A stretch of DNA of 64,000 bases from NCBI RefSeq assembly GCF_002119665.1, contig NZ_CP021111.1:5316930-5380929 (forward strand). Reading direction: 5' to 3'. Within the stretch, counting starts at the first letter, position 1. Each line of letters begins with the position of its first letter. The position numbers and the translations under genes were made by a program. Source of the stretch: Bordetella genomosp. 13 (lineage in GTDB: Bacteria > Pseudomonadota > Gammaproteobacteria > Burkholderiales > Burkholderiaceae_B). This document shows positions 17,304 through 25,257 of the stretch, in pieces. The notes beneath the pieces were generated by a model. It had not been told where the DNA came from and searched no databases. It saw only the letters and a program-made list of their open reading frames with translations.

Positions 17304-17969
17304 ATGTTGGCCACCGCGCTTGCCGGAATGAGCATCCTGATGATCGGCGACAGCCATCTGGGCGCCCCGGGTTATCTCATCACCACCCTGCACGACAACC
17401 TGACCAGCCAGGGCGCCGAAGTGCGCACCATCGGCGTGTGCGGCAGCAATGCCGGCGACTGGACCAAGGCCACGCCGGGCACCTGCGGCGGCGCCGAGCG
17501 CGTCGGCAAGGGCCAGATCGCGCTGCGCAGCGGCGGCGACGCCAAGACCACACCCATCAGCCAGCTGATCGCCACCTACAAGCCGAACCTGGTCATCGTG
17601 GTGCTGGGCGACACGATGGCGGGCTACACCAACACCTCGTTCCCCAAGACCTGGGTGTGGCAGCAGACCACCAGCCTGACCAAGGCCATCGCCGCCACCA
17701 ACACGGCGTGCGTATGGGTGGGCCCGAGCTGGGGCACCGAAGGCGGCAAGTACCAGAAGAACTTCCCGCGCGTGCAGCAGATGTCGGCCTTCCTGAACAG
17801 CAACGTCTCGCCGTGCGCGTACATCGACTCGCTGCCGTTCTCCAAGCAGGGCCAGTGGCCCACCACCGATGGCCAGCATTACACCAACACGGGCTACAAG
17901 GCCTGGGGCGACGCCATCTCGAAGCGCCTGGTCGACCTGCCCGCCGTGAAGGCCCTGCAGAAGCGCTGA
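17304..17969 (+). CDS. SGNH/GDSL-type hydrolase of the cellulose acetylation module (WssF-like)
   Basis: A 221-aa protein with the SGNH block I as GDSH at residues 15-18, a VVVLGDTMAGY stretch and a C-terminal DGQHYTNTGY block providing the Asp and His. Such proteins act as esterases or acyltransferases. Its size and place between bcsC and the AlgF/I/J-like genes match WssF of the Pseudomonas fluorescens acetylated-cellulose operon, thought to help acyl transfer. AGGAG lies eight bases before ATG 17304, so the start is secure. The first 14 residues are hydrophobic but run straight into the catalytic GDSH motif, so no cleavable signal peptide can be assigned and the location is unclear. Confidence 0.75.
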   Translation: MLATALAGMSILMIGDSHLGAPGYLITTLHDNLTSQGAEVRTIGVCGSNAGDWTKATPGTCGGAERVGKGQIALRSGGDAKTTPISQLIATYKPNLVIVVLGDTMAGYTNTSFPKTWVWQQTTSLTKAIAATNTACVWVGPSWGTEGGKYQKNFPRVQQMSAFLNSNVSPCAYIDSLPFSKQGQWPTTDGQHYTNTGYKAWGDAISKRLVDLPAVKALQKR

Positions 17970-17987
17970 TACCGGAACCTCATCACC

Positions 17988-18662
17988 ATGAAGCCAAATA
18001 TCTTCCTGGCGCTTGCCGCCGCGCTGCTGTGCTCGCACGGCGGCGCACACGCCGCACAGATGGAGCTGTACGAGACCGGGCCCGCGCAGGATGCCTCGTT
18101 CCTGCGTTTCGTCAACGGCGGCACGGCCCCGATGGAGGTCAGCGCCAGCGGTTCGCAGGCCCGCATCGCGCTGGACGACAGACAGCCGGCCTCCAGCTTC
18201 CTGCCCGTGCGGGCCGGCACGGCGCTGCAGGGCGCGCTGGCCAGCGGCTCGAACAAACAGGTCGTGTCCGTGACGGTGCAGCCGGGCGAGTTCGTCACGG
18301 TGGTGGGCGTGCCGGCGGCCGACGGCACGCTGCGCGCCGTGACGCTGCGCGAACAGCCCGACGACTTCAATGCGCTGAAGGCCTCGCTGGGCTTCTACAA
18401 CCTTGATGGCGCCTGCGCCGACGCCGGGCTGATGGCGGCCGGCCGCAACGTGGCCATCTTCGAGCGGGTGGCCGAAGGCGTCGCGGCGCGCCGCCAGATC
18501 AACCCGGTGGCGCTGTCCGTGCAGCCCTCTTGCGGCGGCAAGGCCGTGGGCCAGCCCCTGGACCTGGGCACGCTGCAGGCGGGCGAACGCTATACGGTCT
18601 TCCTGCTTCCTTCTGCCCAGGGTCCGCGGCTGCTGCGCGCAGTCGACTCGCTGGCGAACTGA
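17988..18662 (+). CDS. AlgF-like periplasmic O-acetylation protein (WssG-like)
   Basis: A 224-aa exported protein (signal peptide LALAAALLCSHGGAHA, then AQMELYETGPAQDASFLRFVN). Length and pattern resemble AlgF/WssG, the periplasmic component of alginate or cellulose acetylation machines, which passes acetyl groups between the membrane and periplasmic transferases. Similarity is judged from the N-terminal LYxTGP-ASFLRFVN region and from gene order, the next two genes being AlgI- and AlgJ-like. GGAA precedes ATG 17988. Sequence conservation in this family is low, so the assignment leans partly on context. Confidence 0.72.
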   Translation: MKPNIFLALAAALLCSHGGAHAAQMELYETGPAQDASFLRFVNGGTAPMEVSASGSQARIALDDRQPASSFLPVRAGTALQGALASGSNKQVVSVTVQPGEFVTVVGVPAADGTLRAVTLREQPDDFNALKASLGFYNLDGACADAGLMAAGRNVAIFERVAEGVAARRQINPVALSVQPSCGGKAVGQPLDLGTLQAGERYTVFLLPSAQGPRLLRAVDSLAN

Positions 18663-18683
18663 CACAGCCCGCGCGCCGCTTCC

Positions 18684-20093
18684 ATGGTCTTCGCATCGCT
18701 GGAGTTCCTGACGCTGTTCCTGCCAGCGTTCCTGGCCGTGTATGCGCTGTGCGCCCCGCGCCTGCGCAACGCGGTCCTGCTGGTGGCCAGCTGGATTTTC
18801 TATGGCTGGTGGAGTCCCATCTACCTGCTTCTCTTCATCGCGCTGACCGTGCTGGGCTGGATGGGCGGCATGGTCATCGAGGGCGCGGCGACGGACAGCG
18901 GCCGCAGGCGGCGGCTTGCCCTGTTCATCGTCATCAACGTGGCCACGCTGTGCTGGTTCAAGTACGCCAACATCCTGGTCGAGACGTACAACGGCATCGG
19001 CGCGATGGCGGGCGCGATGCCGCTGGAGTGGCAGCGCGTGGTGCTGCCGATAGGCCTGTCCTTCATCGTGCTGCAGTCGGTGTCCTACCTGATCGACGTG
19101 CAGCGGCGCACCGTGCCGGCCGACCGCAGCTTCGTCAGCTACGGCGCCTACCAGGCCATGTTCGTGCACCTGATCGCCGGGCCGATCATCCGCTATCAAT
19201 GGGTCAAGCGCGAGCTCGAGACGCGCTCCGTGGACTGGTCCGGCTTCGCGGCGGGATCGCGGCGCTTTATGGTGGGCGTCAGCATGAAGGTGCTGGTGGC
19301 CGACACGCTGGCGCCCGTGGTCGACGCGGTGTTCGCGATGCCGAACCCCACGCTGGCCGACGCCTGGCTGGGATGCGCGGCCTATACGCTGCAGCTGTTC
19401 TTCGACTTCGCCGGCTATAGCGCCATGGCGATCGGCCTGGGACAGATGCTGGGCTTCCACTTCCCCGAGAACTTCAACCATCCTTACCTGGCGCGCAGCA
19501 TCCAGGATTTCTGGCGCCGCTGGCATCTGTCATTGTCCAGCTGGATCCGCGACTACCTCTACATCCCCATGGGCGGCAATCGCCATGGCGAATGGCGCAC
19601 CTACCGCAACCTGCTGCTGACCATGGCCATCGCGGGCCTGTGGCACGGCGGGGACAGCTGGAACTTCCTGCTGTGGGGCATCGCGCACGGCCTGGCGCTC
19701 GCGGTGGCGCGCGCCTGGGGCCAGGCCCACCTGCCTGCCGTGCCGCGCTGGCTGTCGCACGTACTCACGCTGCTGTTCGTCATGCTGGCCTGGACGCTGT
19801 TCCGCGCAGTGGGCTTCGAGGCCGCCCTGAATATGTACCGAGGCCAGTTCGGCATGAACGGCATCGGCCTGTCGGATACGCTTGCGGTGATACTGCGGCC
19901 GGCGCACGCGGTCGCCGCCTTGCTGGGCATCGTCTGCGTCATCCTGCCGGCGCTGCATCCGTGGTGGGACCGCCGCCCCGCCACGCACCTGCGCCAGCTG
20001 TGGAGCGCGACCTGGCCGCTGGCGGGCTTCCTGCTGTCGTTCGGGCTGATCGCCGCGCGCGGCGCCGTGCCTTTCCTCTACTTCCAGTTCTGA
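18684..20093 (+). CDS. MBOAT-family O-acetyltransferase (AlgI/WssH-like)
   Basis: Membrane-bound O-acyltransferase that moves acetyl groups across the inner membrane for polysaccharide acetylation. The 469-aa protein has about ten membrane segments, the FFDFAGYSAMAIGLG and FNHPYLARSIQDFWRRWHLSLSSWIRDYLYIPMGG motifs of the AlgI family, and the catalytic His in GLWHGGDSWNF at residue 321. Length agrees with AlgI/WssH (about 470-520). ATG 18684 is 21 bases after the AlgF-like gene, and the stop overlaps the next start (TGATG). The neighbouring genes make cellulose the likely acceptor. Confidence 0.9.
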   Translation: MVFASLEFLTLFLPAFLAVYALCAPRLRNAVLLVASWIFYGWWSPIYLLLFIALTVLGWMGGMVIEGAATDSGRRRRLALFIVINVATLCWFKYANILVETYNGIGAMAGAMPLEWQRVVLPIGLSFIVLQSVSYLIDVQRRTVPADRSFVSYGAYQAMFVHLIAGPIIRYQWVKRELETRSVDWSGFAAGSRRFMVGVSMKVLVADTLAPVVDAVFAMPNPTLADAWLGCAAYTLQLFFDFAGYSAMAIGLGQMLGFHFPENFNHPYLARSIQDFWRRWHLSLSSWIRDYLYIPMGGNRHGEWRTYRNLLLTMAIAGLWHGGDSWNFLLWGIAHGLALAVARAWGQAHLPAVPRWLSHVLTLLFVMLAWTLFRAVGFEAALNMYRGQFGMNGIGLSDTLAVILRPAHAVAALLGIVCVILPALHPWWDRRPATHLRQLWSATWPLAGFLLSFGLIAARGAVPFLYFQF

Positions 20094-21220
20094 TGAACGC
20101 GACCAACACCACGCCGCCCTACGCGCCCGCCACGCGCACCAGCAAGCTGGCCGCGGTGGGCCTGATCGCCTTCCTGGCCGCGGGCTTCGTCTCGAACGGC
20201 TGGGGCGTGCTGGCGCAGCACATGCAGCTGATGCGCGAGGACCCGTCGCTCGAACGCGTACTGGACGGCACGGTCATGCGCGAGATCGCCGAGCACATGT
20301 CCAACGCGCCGCTGACCGCCGAGGCGGCGCGCCTGCAGCGCGGGCTGGGATGGCTGACGCTGCGCGACCTCGGACCGAGAGTGCGCCAGGGTTGTCCGGG
20401 ATGGCTGTTCCTGCGCGACGAACTGCTGGTGCATCGCGACGGCGCCAGCCATGCCGAGACCCGCGCCGCCACCGTGGCGCAGCTGCGGCAGGCGCTGGCC
20501 CGGCGCGGCATCGCGCTGCTGGTGGCCGTCGTGCCCGACAAGACCCGCATCGAAGCCGAGCACCTGTGCGGGCTGCATCGACCGGCCGTATTGGACAGCC
20601 GAGCGGCGGAGTGGACCGCGCGCGTGGCCGCGCACGGCGTGCCGGTGCTCGACCTGACCGCAGCGCTGGGCAAGGTGCCGGGCGATGCCTATCTGCGCAC
20701 CGACACGCATTGGAACGAGGCGGGCGCGGGCGCCGCCGCGCACGCGCTGGCCGAGCGCATCCGCGCGCTGGGCACGCCCTTGCAGCCCGGCCCCGCCTAT
20801 CAGGTGCAGGCCCAGGCGCCCGCGCCGCGCGCCGGCGATCTGGTCAGGCTGGCCGGCCTGGACTGGCTGCCGCCGTCCTGGCAGCCGCAGGCCGAGATCG
20901 TGCAAGAGCACACCTACACCGCGCAGGCGCAGGCCGCCGCGTCCGCCGACGACCTGTTCGGCGACGCCGGCCTGCCCACCATCGCCGTGCTGGGCACGTC
21001 GTACTCGCGTACGTCCAACTTCATTCCGCAGCTCTCGCAGGCCCTGGGCGCCGCGGTCGGCAACTTCGCGCGCGACGGCGGCGAGTTCGGAGGCGCTGCG
21101 CAGGCCTACTTCGCCAGTCCCGCGTACCGGCAGACGCCGCCCAAGCTGATCGTGTGGGAAGTCAACGAGCGCGATCTGCAGACGCCGCTGAAGGACGCCG
21201 ACGCGGTCCAGCTGAAATGA
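20093..21220 (+). CDS. AlgJ/AlgX-like periplasmic O-acetyltransferase (WssI-like)
   Basis: A 375-aa protein anchored or exported through an N-terminal hydrophobic segment (KLAAVGLIAFLAAGFVS). It carries an SGNH-type catalytic set as in AlgJ/AlgX: DTHWN with Asp 204 and His 206, and the nucleophile Ser in VLGTSYSR at about 303. These enzymes transfer acetyl groups onto the nascent polymer in the periplasm. The start overlaps the MBOAT stop. It is the last gene of the 18-kb cellulose operon; no strong terminator follows in the 123 bases before the next gene. Confidence 0.85.
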   Translation: MNATNTTPPYAPATRTSKLAAVGLIAFLAAGFVSNGWGVLAQHMQLMREDPSLERVLDGTVMREIAEHMSNAPLTAEAARLQRGLGWLTLRDLGPRVRQGCPGWLFLRDELLVHRDGASHAETRAATVAQLRQALARRGIALLVAVVPDKTRIEAEHLCGLHRPAVLDSRAAEWTARVAAHGVPVLDLTAALGKVPGDAYLRTDTHWNEAGAGAAAHALAERIRALGTPLQPGPAYQVQAQAPAPRAGDLVRLAGLDWLPPSWQPQAEIVQEHTYTAQAQAAASADDLFGDAGLPTIAVLGTSYSRTSNFIPQLSQALGAAVGNFARDGGEFGGAAQAYFASPAYRQTPPKLIVWEVNERDLQTPLKDADAVQLK

Positions 21221-21343
21221 CATCGCCCGCGCGGCGGTGATCACGACCGCGCGCTTGTGGCCGGCCGCATGCCGCCCGCATAATGGTCCGCACCCGTGCC
21301 GCATCGCGTGCCCGTACCGAGCGGCCTTCATCGCGAGGATGCC

Positions 21344-22375
21344 ATGCCACAGCAGACCACCGCGCGCCGCATCGTACTGGCGGCGCACCCCTCCGGCGAA
21401 CCGGTCGACACCGACTTCCGCATCGAGACGCACGAGCTGCCCGAGCCGGCCGCCGGGCAGATGCTGCTGCGCACGATCTATCTGTCGCTCGATCCCTACA
21501 TGCGCGGCCGCATGAACGCCACGCGTTCGTATGCGCCCAGCGTGCCGCTGGGCGGCACCATGGTGGGCGAGGTGGTGGCCCAGGTCGCCGCCTCGCAGCT
21601 CGATGGCTTCAAGCCCGGCGACTTCGTGCTGGCGCATAGCGGATGGACCACGCATGCCCTGTCGGACGGCACGGGCGTGCATCATGTCGACCCGGCGCTG
21701 TCGCCCATCGAGACGCGGCTGGGCGTGCTGGGCATGCCTGGCTTCACCGCCTATGCCGGCCTGCGCGAGATCGGCCGGCCGCAGCCCGGGGAGACCGTGG
21801 TGGTGGCCGCCGCCAGCGGTCCGGTGGGCTCGCTGGTGGGCCAGCTGGCGCGCGCCGGCGGCGCGCGCGTCGTGGGCATCGCGGGCGGCGCCGAGAAGTG
21901 CGCCTACGTGCGCGACGAACTCGGTTTCGACGCCGTGATCGACCACCGCGCGCCCGGCCTGGTGCAGGCCCTGGCCGATGCATGCCCCGACGGCGTCGAC
22001 GTGTACTTCGAGAACGTCGGCGGCGCGGTCTGGCAGGCGGTGTTCCCGCTGCTGAACACCTTCGCCCGCGTGCCGGTGTGCGGGCTGATCGCCGACTACA
22101 ACGGCACCACCTCCAGTCCAGGGGAACTGACCGTGCCCGCGCTGATGCGGGCCGTGCTGTCCAAGCGCCTGACGCTGCGCGGCTTTATCAACTATGACCT
22201 CGAGCAGTACCGCGAGGACTTCCTGAACGACGTGGCGCCGGCCGTGCGCGACGGCAGCATACGGTACGCGCAGGACATCGTCGACGGCTTGGAGAACGCG
22301 CCGCGGGCCTTCATGGGCATGCTCAAGGGCCGCAACTTCGGCAAGCTGCTGGTGCGCGTGGCCGAGCCCGCATAA
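21344..22375 (+). CDS. NADP-dependent oxidoreductase of the CurA/YncB (zinc-independent MDR) family
   Basis: A 343-aa medium-chain dehydrogenase/reductase, a family that reduces the double bond of enones with NADPH. The family features are YLSLDPYMRGRM near residue 50, GMPGFTAYAGLREIG near 130, the nucleotide-binding AAASGPVGSLVGQLARAGG near 160 and VDVYFENVGG near 225. No zinc-ligand cysteines are present. ATG 21344 follows CGAGGA. It is transcribed in the same direction as the cellulose operon but separated by 123 bases and unrelated in function, so it is probably an independent gene. Confidence 0.88.
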   Translation: MPQQTTARRIVLAAHPSGEPVDTDFRIETHELPEPAAGQMLLRTIYLSLDPYMRGRMNATRSYAPSVPLGGTMVGEVVAQVAASQLDGFKPGDFVLAHSGWTTHALSDGTGVHHVDPALSPIETRLGVLGMPGFTAYAGLREIGRPQPGETVVVAAASGPVGSLVGQLARAGGARVVGIAGGAEKCAYVRDELGFDAVIDHRAPGLVQALADACPDGVDVYFENVGGAVWQAVFPLLNTFARVPVCGLIADYNGTTSSPGELTVPALMRAVLSKRLTLRGFINYDLEQYREDFLNDVAPAVRDGSIRYAQDIVDGLENAPRAFMGMLKGRNFGKLLVRVAEPA

Positions 22376-22446
22376 GCCCGCGCGGGCCGCCTGCCATCGG
22401 CTTGAAGGCGGCGTCGCGCGCTGCACACTGTTACGCATTCGGGGCC

Positions 22447-22475
22447 CTTGAAATCCACGCGAGGGCCGCCAATTT
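22447..22475 (+). promoter_or_regulatory. Candidate sigma-32 (heat-shock) promoter
   Basis: CTTGAAA at 22447-22453 matches the sigma-32 -35 consensus exactly, and after a 14-base spacer GCCAATTT at 22468-22475 is close to CCCCATNT (two mismatches). It lies about 120 bases before two small heat-shock genes, where such a promoter is expected. The long leader between could also hold a thermosensor structure; none was worked out. Confidence 0.5.
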
Positions 22476-22596
22476 CGTGCCATGGGCGGCATGCCTCGCC
22501 GCCCGGCAAATCGTATATGGATCTGCCGGCAAACAGGCCGGCGGCAGTCTTGCTTCAGCAGGACCGCCCGCTTCGTCACGCATGGAGAAATCGATC

Positions 22597-23043
22597 ATGA
22601 CTATGCAGCAACTGTTCCGGCCGGACGTGTTCCGTGCCTTCGACCGTCTGTGGGAGCAGATGGATGACGCCCTGCGCGGCGCCGGCGCGCCCGCCAACCT
22701 GCGCTCGAGCAGCCAGGGCTTTCCCGCGCTCAATGTCGGTTCGACCGACGACGCCATCGAGCTGGTGGCCTTCGCGCCGGGTCTCGACCCCGCCACGCTC
22801 GACGTGACCGTGGATCGCGGCCTGCTGACCATCTCGGGCGAGCGCAAGAGCGCCCTGGCCGAGTTGCCGGAAGGCGCCGCGGTGTATGCGCGCGAGCGCG
22901 TGGCCGGCAAGTTCCGCCGTGCCGTCGAGCTGCCGCGCGATGCCGATCCCGATCGCGTCGAGGCTCGCTATGTGGACGGCTGCCTGCGCGTCACGGTACG
23001 CCGCAAAGAGTCCGCCAAGCCCCGCGCCATCACGGTGCAGTAA
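22597..23043 (+). CDS. Small heat-shock protein, Hsp20/alpha-crystallin family (first of pair)
   Basis: ATP-independent holdase chaperone of 148 aa. The alpha-crystallin domain runs from about residue 45 to 140, with ELVAFAPGLDPATLDVTVDRGLLTISGERK and FRRAVELPRDADPDRVEARYVDGCLRVTVRRKE. The C-terminal IxI/V motif appears as AITVQ. ATG 22597 was chosen because GGAGAAA lies about eight bases upstream; ATG 22582 is an in-frame alternative but has no such site. It is 25 bases before a second Hsp20 gene, so the two probably form a co-transcribed hetero-oligomeric pair, driven by the heat-shock promoter candidate upstream. Confidence 0.92.
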   Translation: MTMQQLFRPDVFRAFDRLWEQMDDALRGAGAPANLRSSSQGFPALNVGSTDDAIELVAFAPGLDPATLDVTVDRGLLTISGERKSALAELPEGAAVYARERVAGKFRRAVELPRDADPDRVEARYVDGCLRVTVRRKESAKPRAITVQ

Positions 23044-23068
23044 CCGTCCTTACGCAAAGGAGAGCAAC

Positions 23069-23455
23069 ATGAGTACGGAAAGCAATGTCGCGGTAAGCGG
23101 CGGCAACCGCGCCGAGCAACGCACCGCCACCATCGTCCCGCCCGTGGACATCTTCGAGGACGCATCCGGCATTACGCTGATCGCCGATCTGCCGGGCGTG
23201 TCGAAAGACCGGCTGGATATCCGCGTGCAGTCCGAACGGCTGTTCATCGAGGCCGAGGCCCGCGTCGAAGTGCCGGCCAACCTGCAGGTGTTCCACACCG
23301 AGGTGGACCAGCCTCGCTATCGCCGCGCCTTCAACCTCAGCGCCGAGCTGGACACGGGCGCGATCGATGCGAGCCTGAAGGATGGCGTGCTGACGCTGCG
23401 CATCCCGCGCGCCCAGGCCGCCCAGCCGCGCCGCATCGAAGTGCAGGTGGGCTGA
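23069..23455 (+). CDS. Small heat-shock protein, Hsp20/alpha-crystallin family (second of pair)
   Basis: Second holdase of the pair, 128 aa. The alpha-crystallin domain starts with VDIFEDASGITLIADLPGVSKDRLDI and continues to FNLSAELDTGAIDASLKDGVLTLRIPR; the tail ends with RRIEVQVG, containing the usual IxV-type motif. AAAGGAGAG precedes ATG 23069 perfectly. The N-terminal arm is shorter than in its neighbour, typical of class B small heat-shock proteins that associate with a class A partner. Confidence 0.92.
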   Translation: MSTESNVAVSGGNRAEQRTATIVPPVDIFEDASGITLIADLPGVSKDRLDIRVQSERLFIEAEARVEVPANLQVFHTEVDQPRYRRAFNLSAELDTGAIDASLKDGVLTLRIPRAQAAQPRRIEVQVG

Positions 23456-23464
23456 TGCAGCAAC

Positions 23465-23513
23465 GGGATGGCGTAGCATACGGGGGGTCGTTTTCTCCCG
23501 ATGCCGCCATCCC
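23465..23513 (+). promoter_or_regulatory. Inverted repeat in the leader of the following dehydrogenase gene
   Basis: GGGATGGCG (23465-23473) and CGCCATCCC (23505-23513) are perfect 9-bp arms, with a smaller CGGG/CCCG pairing inside. The right arm ends on the base before the start codon at 23514, so in RNA the ribosome-binding region would be sequestered. It could equally end the heat-shock transcript, but there is no T tract. Confidence 0.4.
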
Positions 23514-24455
23514 ATGAAGCCCGTCCTGCTGGTCCTGATTCCTCTTGCCGACGCCCACCTCGCGCAGCTGCACGAGCGCTATGACGTGCGGCATGCGCCG
23601 ACGGCCGCCGCGCGCGACGCGGCCATCGCGCACGCCGATGCCGGCGCGATCCGCGTCGTGCTTACCAACGGGGCCGTGGGCCTGAAGGGCGCCGAGATGG
23701 ATCGGCTGGGCGGGTTGGAACTGGTGTGTGCGCTGGGCGCGGGCTACGAGAATATCGACCTCGACGCCGCCCGCCGCCGCGGCATCGCGGTAGGCAATGG
23801 GGCCGGCACCAATGACGATTGCGTGGCCGACCATGCCTTCGGTCTGCTGCTGGCCGCGGTGCGCGGCTTGCGCAAGCTGGACGCCCATACGCGCGCCGGA
23901 GGCTGGCGCGACGGCCTGCCGCCGCTGCCCAATTTCTCGCATCAGCGCCTGGGCATCCTGGGCCTGGGCACCATCGGCCGCAAGATCGCGCAACGGGCGC
24001 GCGGCTTCGAACTCGAGGTCGGCTATCACAATCGGCGCAAGCTTGACGACACGTCTTACGCGTACTTCGACACGCCGCTGGCGCTGGCCGAGTGGGCCGA
24101 CTATCTGGTGGTGGTGACGCCCGGCGGCGCGGCCACGCGACATCTGGTCAACGCCGATGTGCTGCGCGCGCTGGGGGCCGGCGGCTTCGTGGTGAACGTG
24201 GCCCGTGGGAGCGTCGTGGATACGGCCGCGCTCGCCGCGGCGCTGCGCGACGGCACCATCGCCGGCGCGGGGCTGGACGTCTATGAAAGCGAGCCCGAGG
24301 CTCCCGCAGAACTGCTGGACCTGGACAACATCATCCTGACGCCGCACGTGGGCGGCAATTCGCCGCGCGCGATGGCGGCGTCCGTCCAGCGCTTCCTGGA
24401 CAACGCCGCGCGGCATTTCGCCGGGCAGCCGCTGGTTTCGCCCGTTACGCTGTAA
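23514..24455 (+). CDS. D-2-hydroxyacid dehydrogenase (glyoxylate/hydroxypyruvate reductase-like)
   Basis: A 313-aa NAD(P)-dependent dehydrogenase reducing 2-oxoacids to D-2-hydroxyacids. The Rossmann motif GLGTIGRKIA is near residue 148. The catalytic Arg is in NVARGS (about 230), the Glu in YESEPEAP (about 259) and the His in PHVGGN (about 277). VCALGAGYENID and NGAGTNDDCVADHAFGLLL are typical of the GhrB/hydroxypyruvate reductase branch, but substrate cannot be read from sequence. No good ribosome-binding site is present before ATG 23514, and a hairpin arm abuts the start. A second, distant member of the family is encoded at 42194-43117. Confidence 0.88.
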   Translation: MKPVLLVLIPLADAHLAQLHERYDVRHAPTAAARDAAIAHADAGAIRVVLTNGAVGLKGAEMDRLGGLELVCALGAGYENIDLDAARRRGIAVGNGAGTNDDCVADHAFGLLLAAVRGLRKLDAHTRAGGWRDGLPPLPNFSHQRLGILGLGTIGRKIAQRARGFELEVGYHNRRKLDDTSYAYFDTPLALAEWADYLVVVTPGGAATRHLVNADVLRALGAGGFVVNVARGSVVDTAALAAALRDGTIAGAGLDVYESEPEAPAELLDLDNIILTPHVGGNSPRAMAASVQRFLDNAARHFAGQPLVSPVTL

Positions 24456-24469
24456 TCCGCGAAAAACAA

Positions 24470-24499
24470 GCGCCAGGCTCCGCGAGCGGAGCCTGGCGC
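24470..24499 (-). terminator. Rho-independent terminator of the entericidin-like gene
   Basis: Perfect 13-bp arms, GCGCCAGGCTCCG (24470-24482) and its complement at 24487-24499, with loop CGAG. Read on the minus strand the stem is followed by TTGTTTTTC, giving the U-rich tail, so it ends transcripts coming from 24528. It may also stop plus-strand transcripts of the dehydrogenase, though no T tract lies on that side. Confidence 0.8.
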
Positions 24500-24527
24500 G
24501 CACTGCGATCGATGCGATCCCTGGGCC

Positions 24528-24659
24528 CTAGCGAGCGCCTTCCTGGATCTTCTCGCCGCCGCGCTCGATATCCTTGCCGGCGCCTTCCATCGTGTTGCAG
24601 CCGGCGACCATCGCGGCCACGGCCATCATCGCGACCAGCCATTTGCGGGAATGCTTCAT
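24528..24659 (-). CDS. Entericidin-like small lipoprotein
   Basis: A 43-aa precursor with a basic start (MKHSRKW), a hydrophobic segment and the lipobox VAGC with Cys 21, followed by NTMEGAGKDIERGGEKIQEGAR. This pattern, with the short amphipathic GKDIxxGGExI helix, is that of the entericidin A/B family, small outer-membrane lipoproteins of stress response. GAAAGGAG precedes ATG 24659. A strong terminator follows. In E. coli the family acts as an antidote/toxin pair; only a single copy is seen here. Confidence 0.88.
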   Translation of the reverse strand: MKHSRKWLVAMMAVAAMVAGCNTMEGAGKDIERGGEKIQEGAR

Positions 24660-24690
24660 GTGACTCTCCTTTCTTCTGGGGGTAGGCGGC

Positions 24691-25065
24691 TCACTTGCCG
24701 AATTGGGTCTTGGCGTCGGCTCTGCACTTGTCCTCGGCATCGCCGGACATGGCATCGCACTTCTTGATCGCGAGGTCGTAGTTGGCGTCGCGCTTGGTGC
24801 GCGACGCGTCGCGGTCGGCCTCGGCCTTTTCCTTGCCTGCCTTCGCATCGGCCTGCGCGTTCAGGCGATCGGTGCGGGCCTGCATCAGGCAGGTCTCTTT
24901 CTGGTCGCCGGTCATCGAATCGCACTGTTTGCGGGCAGCGTCGTAGCGCGCATCGATCTGGTCCGGAGTCATGACCTGGGCCTGCGCGTGTACGGCGAAG
25001 GAAGTGAAGGCGGCGCCCAGGCCGACGGCCAGGCCGCCGAGGGAGCGCTTGAAGAGGGTATTCAT
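24691..25065 (-). CDS. Small exported protein with a duplicated Cys-containing motif
   Basis: A 124-aa protein of unknown function. A signal peptide is clear (LGGLAVGLGAAFTSFAVHAQA). The mature part contains two copies of one motif, YDAARKQCDSMTGDQKETC near residue 41 and YDLAIKKCDAMSGDAEDKC near 95, separated by a charged, Lys/Asp/Ala-rich helix. The two cysteines in each copy could form a disulfide. Similar short proteins are common in Burkholderiales, but I know no assigned role. It lies just upstream of the entericidin-like gene on the same strand, 31 bases away, so they may be co-transcribed as envelope-stress genes. Confidence 0.75.
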   Translation of the reverse strand: MNTLFKRSLGGLAVGLGAAFTSFAVHAQAQVMTPDQIDARYDAARKQCDSMTGDQKETCLMQARTDRLNAQADAKAGKEKAEADRDASRTKRDANYDLAIKKCDAMSGDAEDKCRADAKTQFGK

Positions 25066-25257
25066 ATCCGAGTCCTCATTGCGAACGCCGCGTGATGCAG
25101 GCGGATACGCCCGCGGTGATTGCGAGCGCGAGGCGTATCAGCAAGAGACGTGCCCGCAGTCGAACAGCCATTCGGCAGCGCCGGTGCGGTGCCGCGCGCC
25201 CGTCAGGCGTGGGTATTTTTTTCCCGCGTGCGCCGAGCGGCGCGTGCGGCGCGCGAG

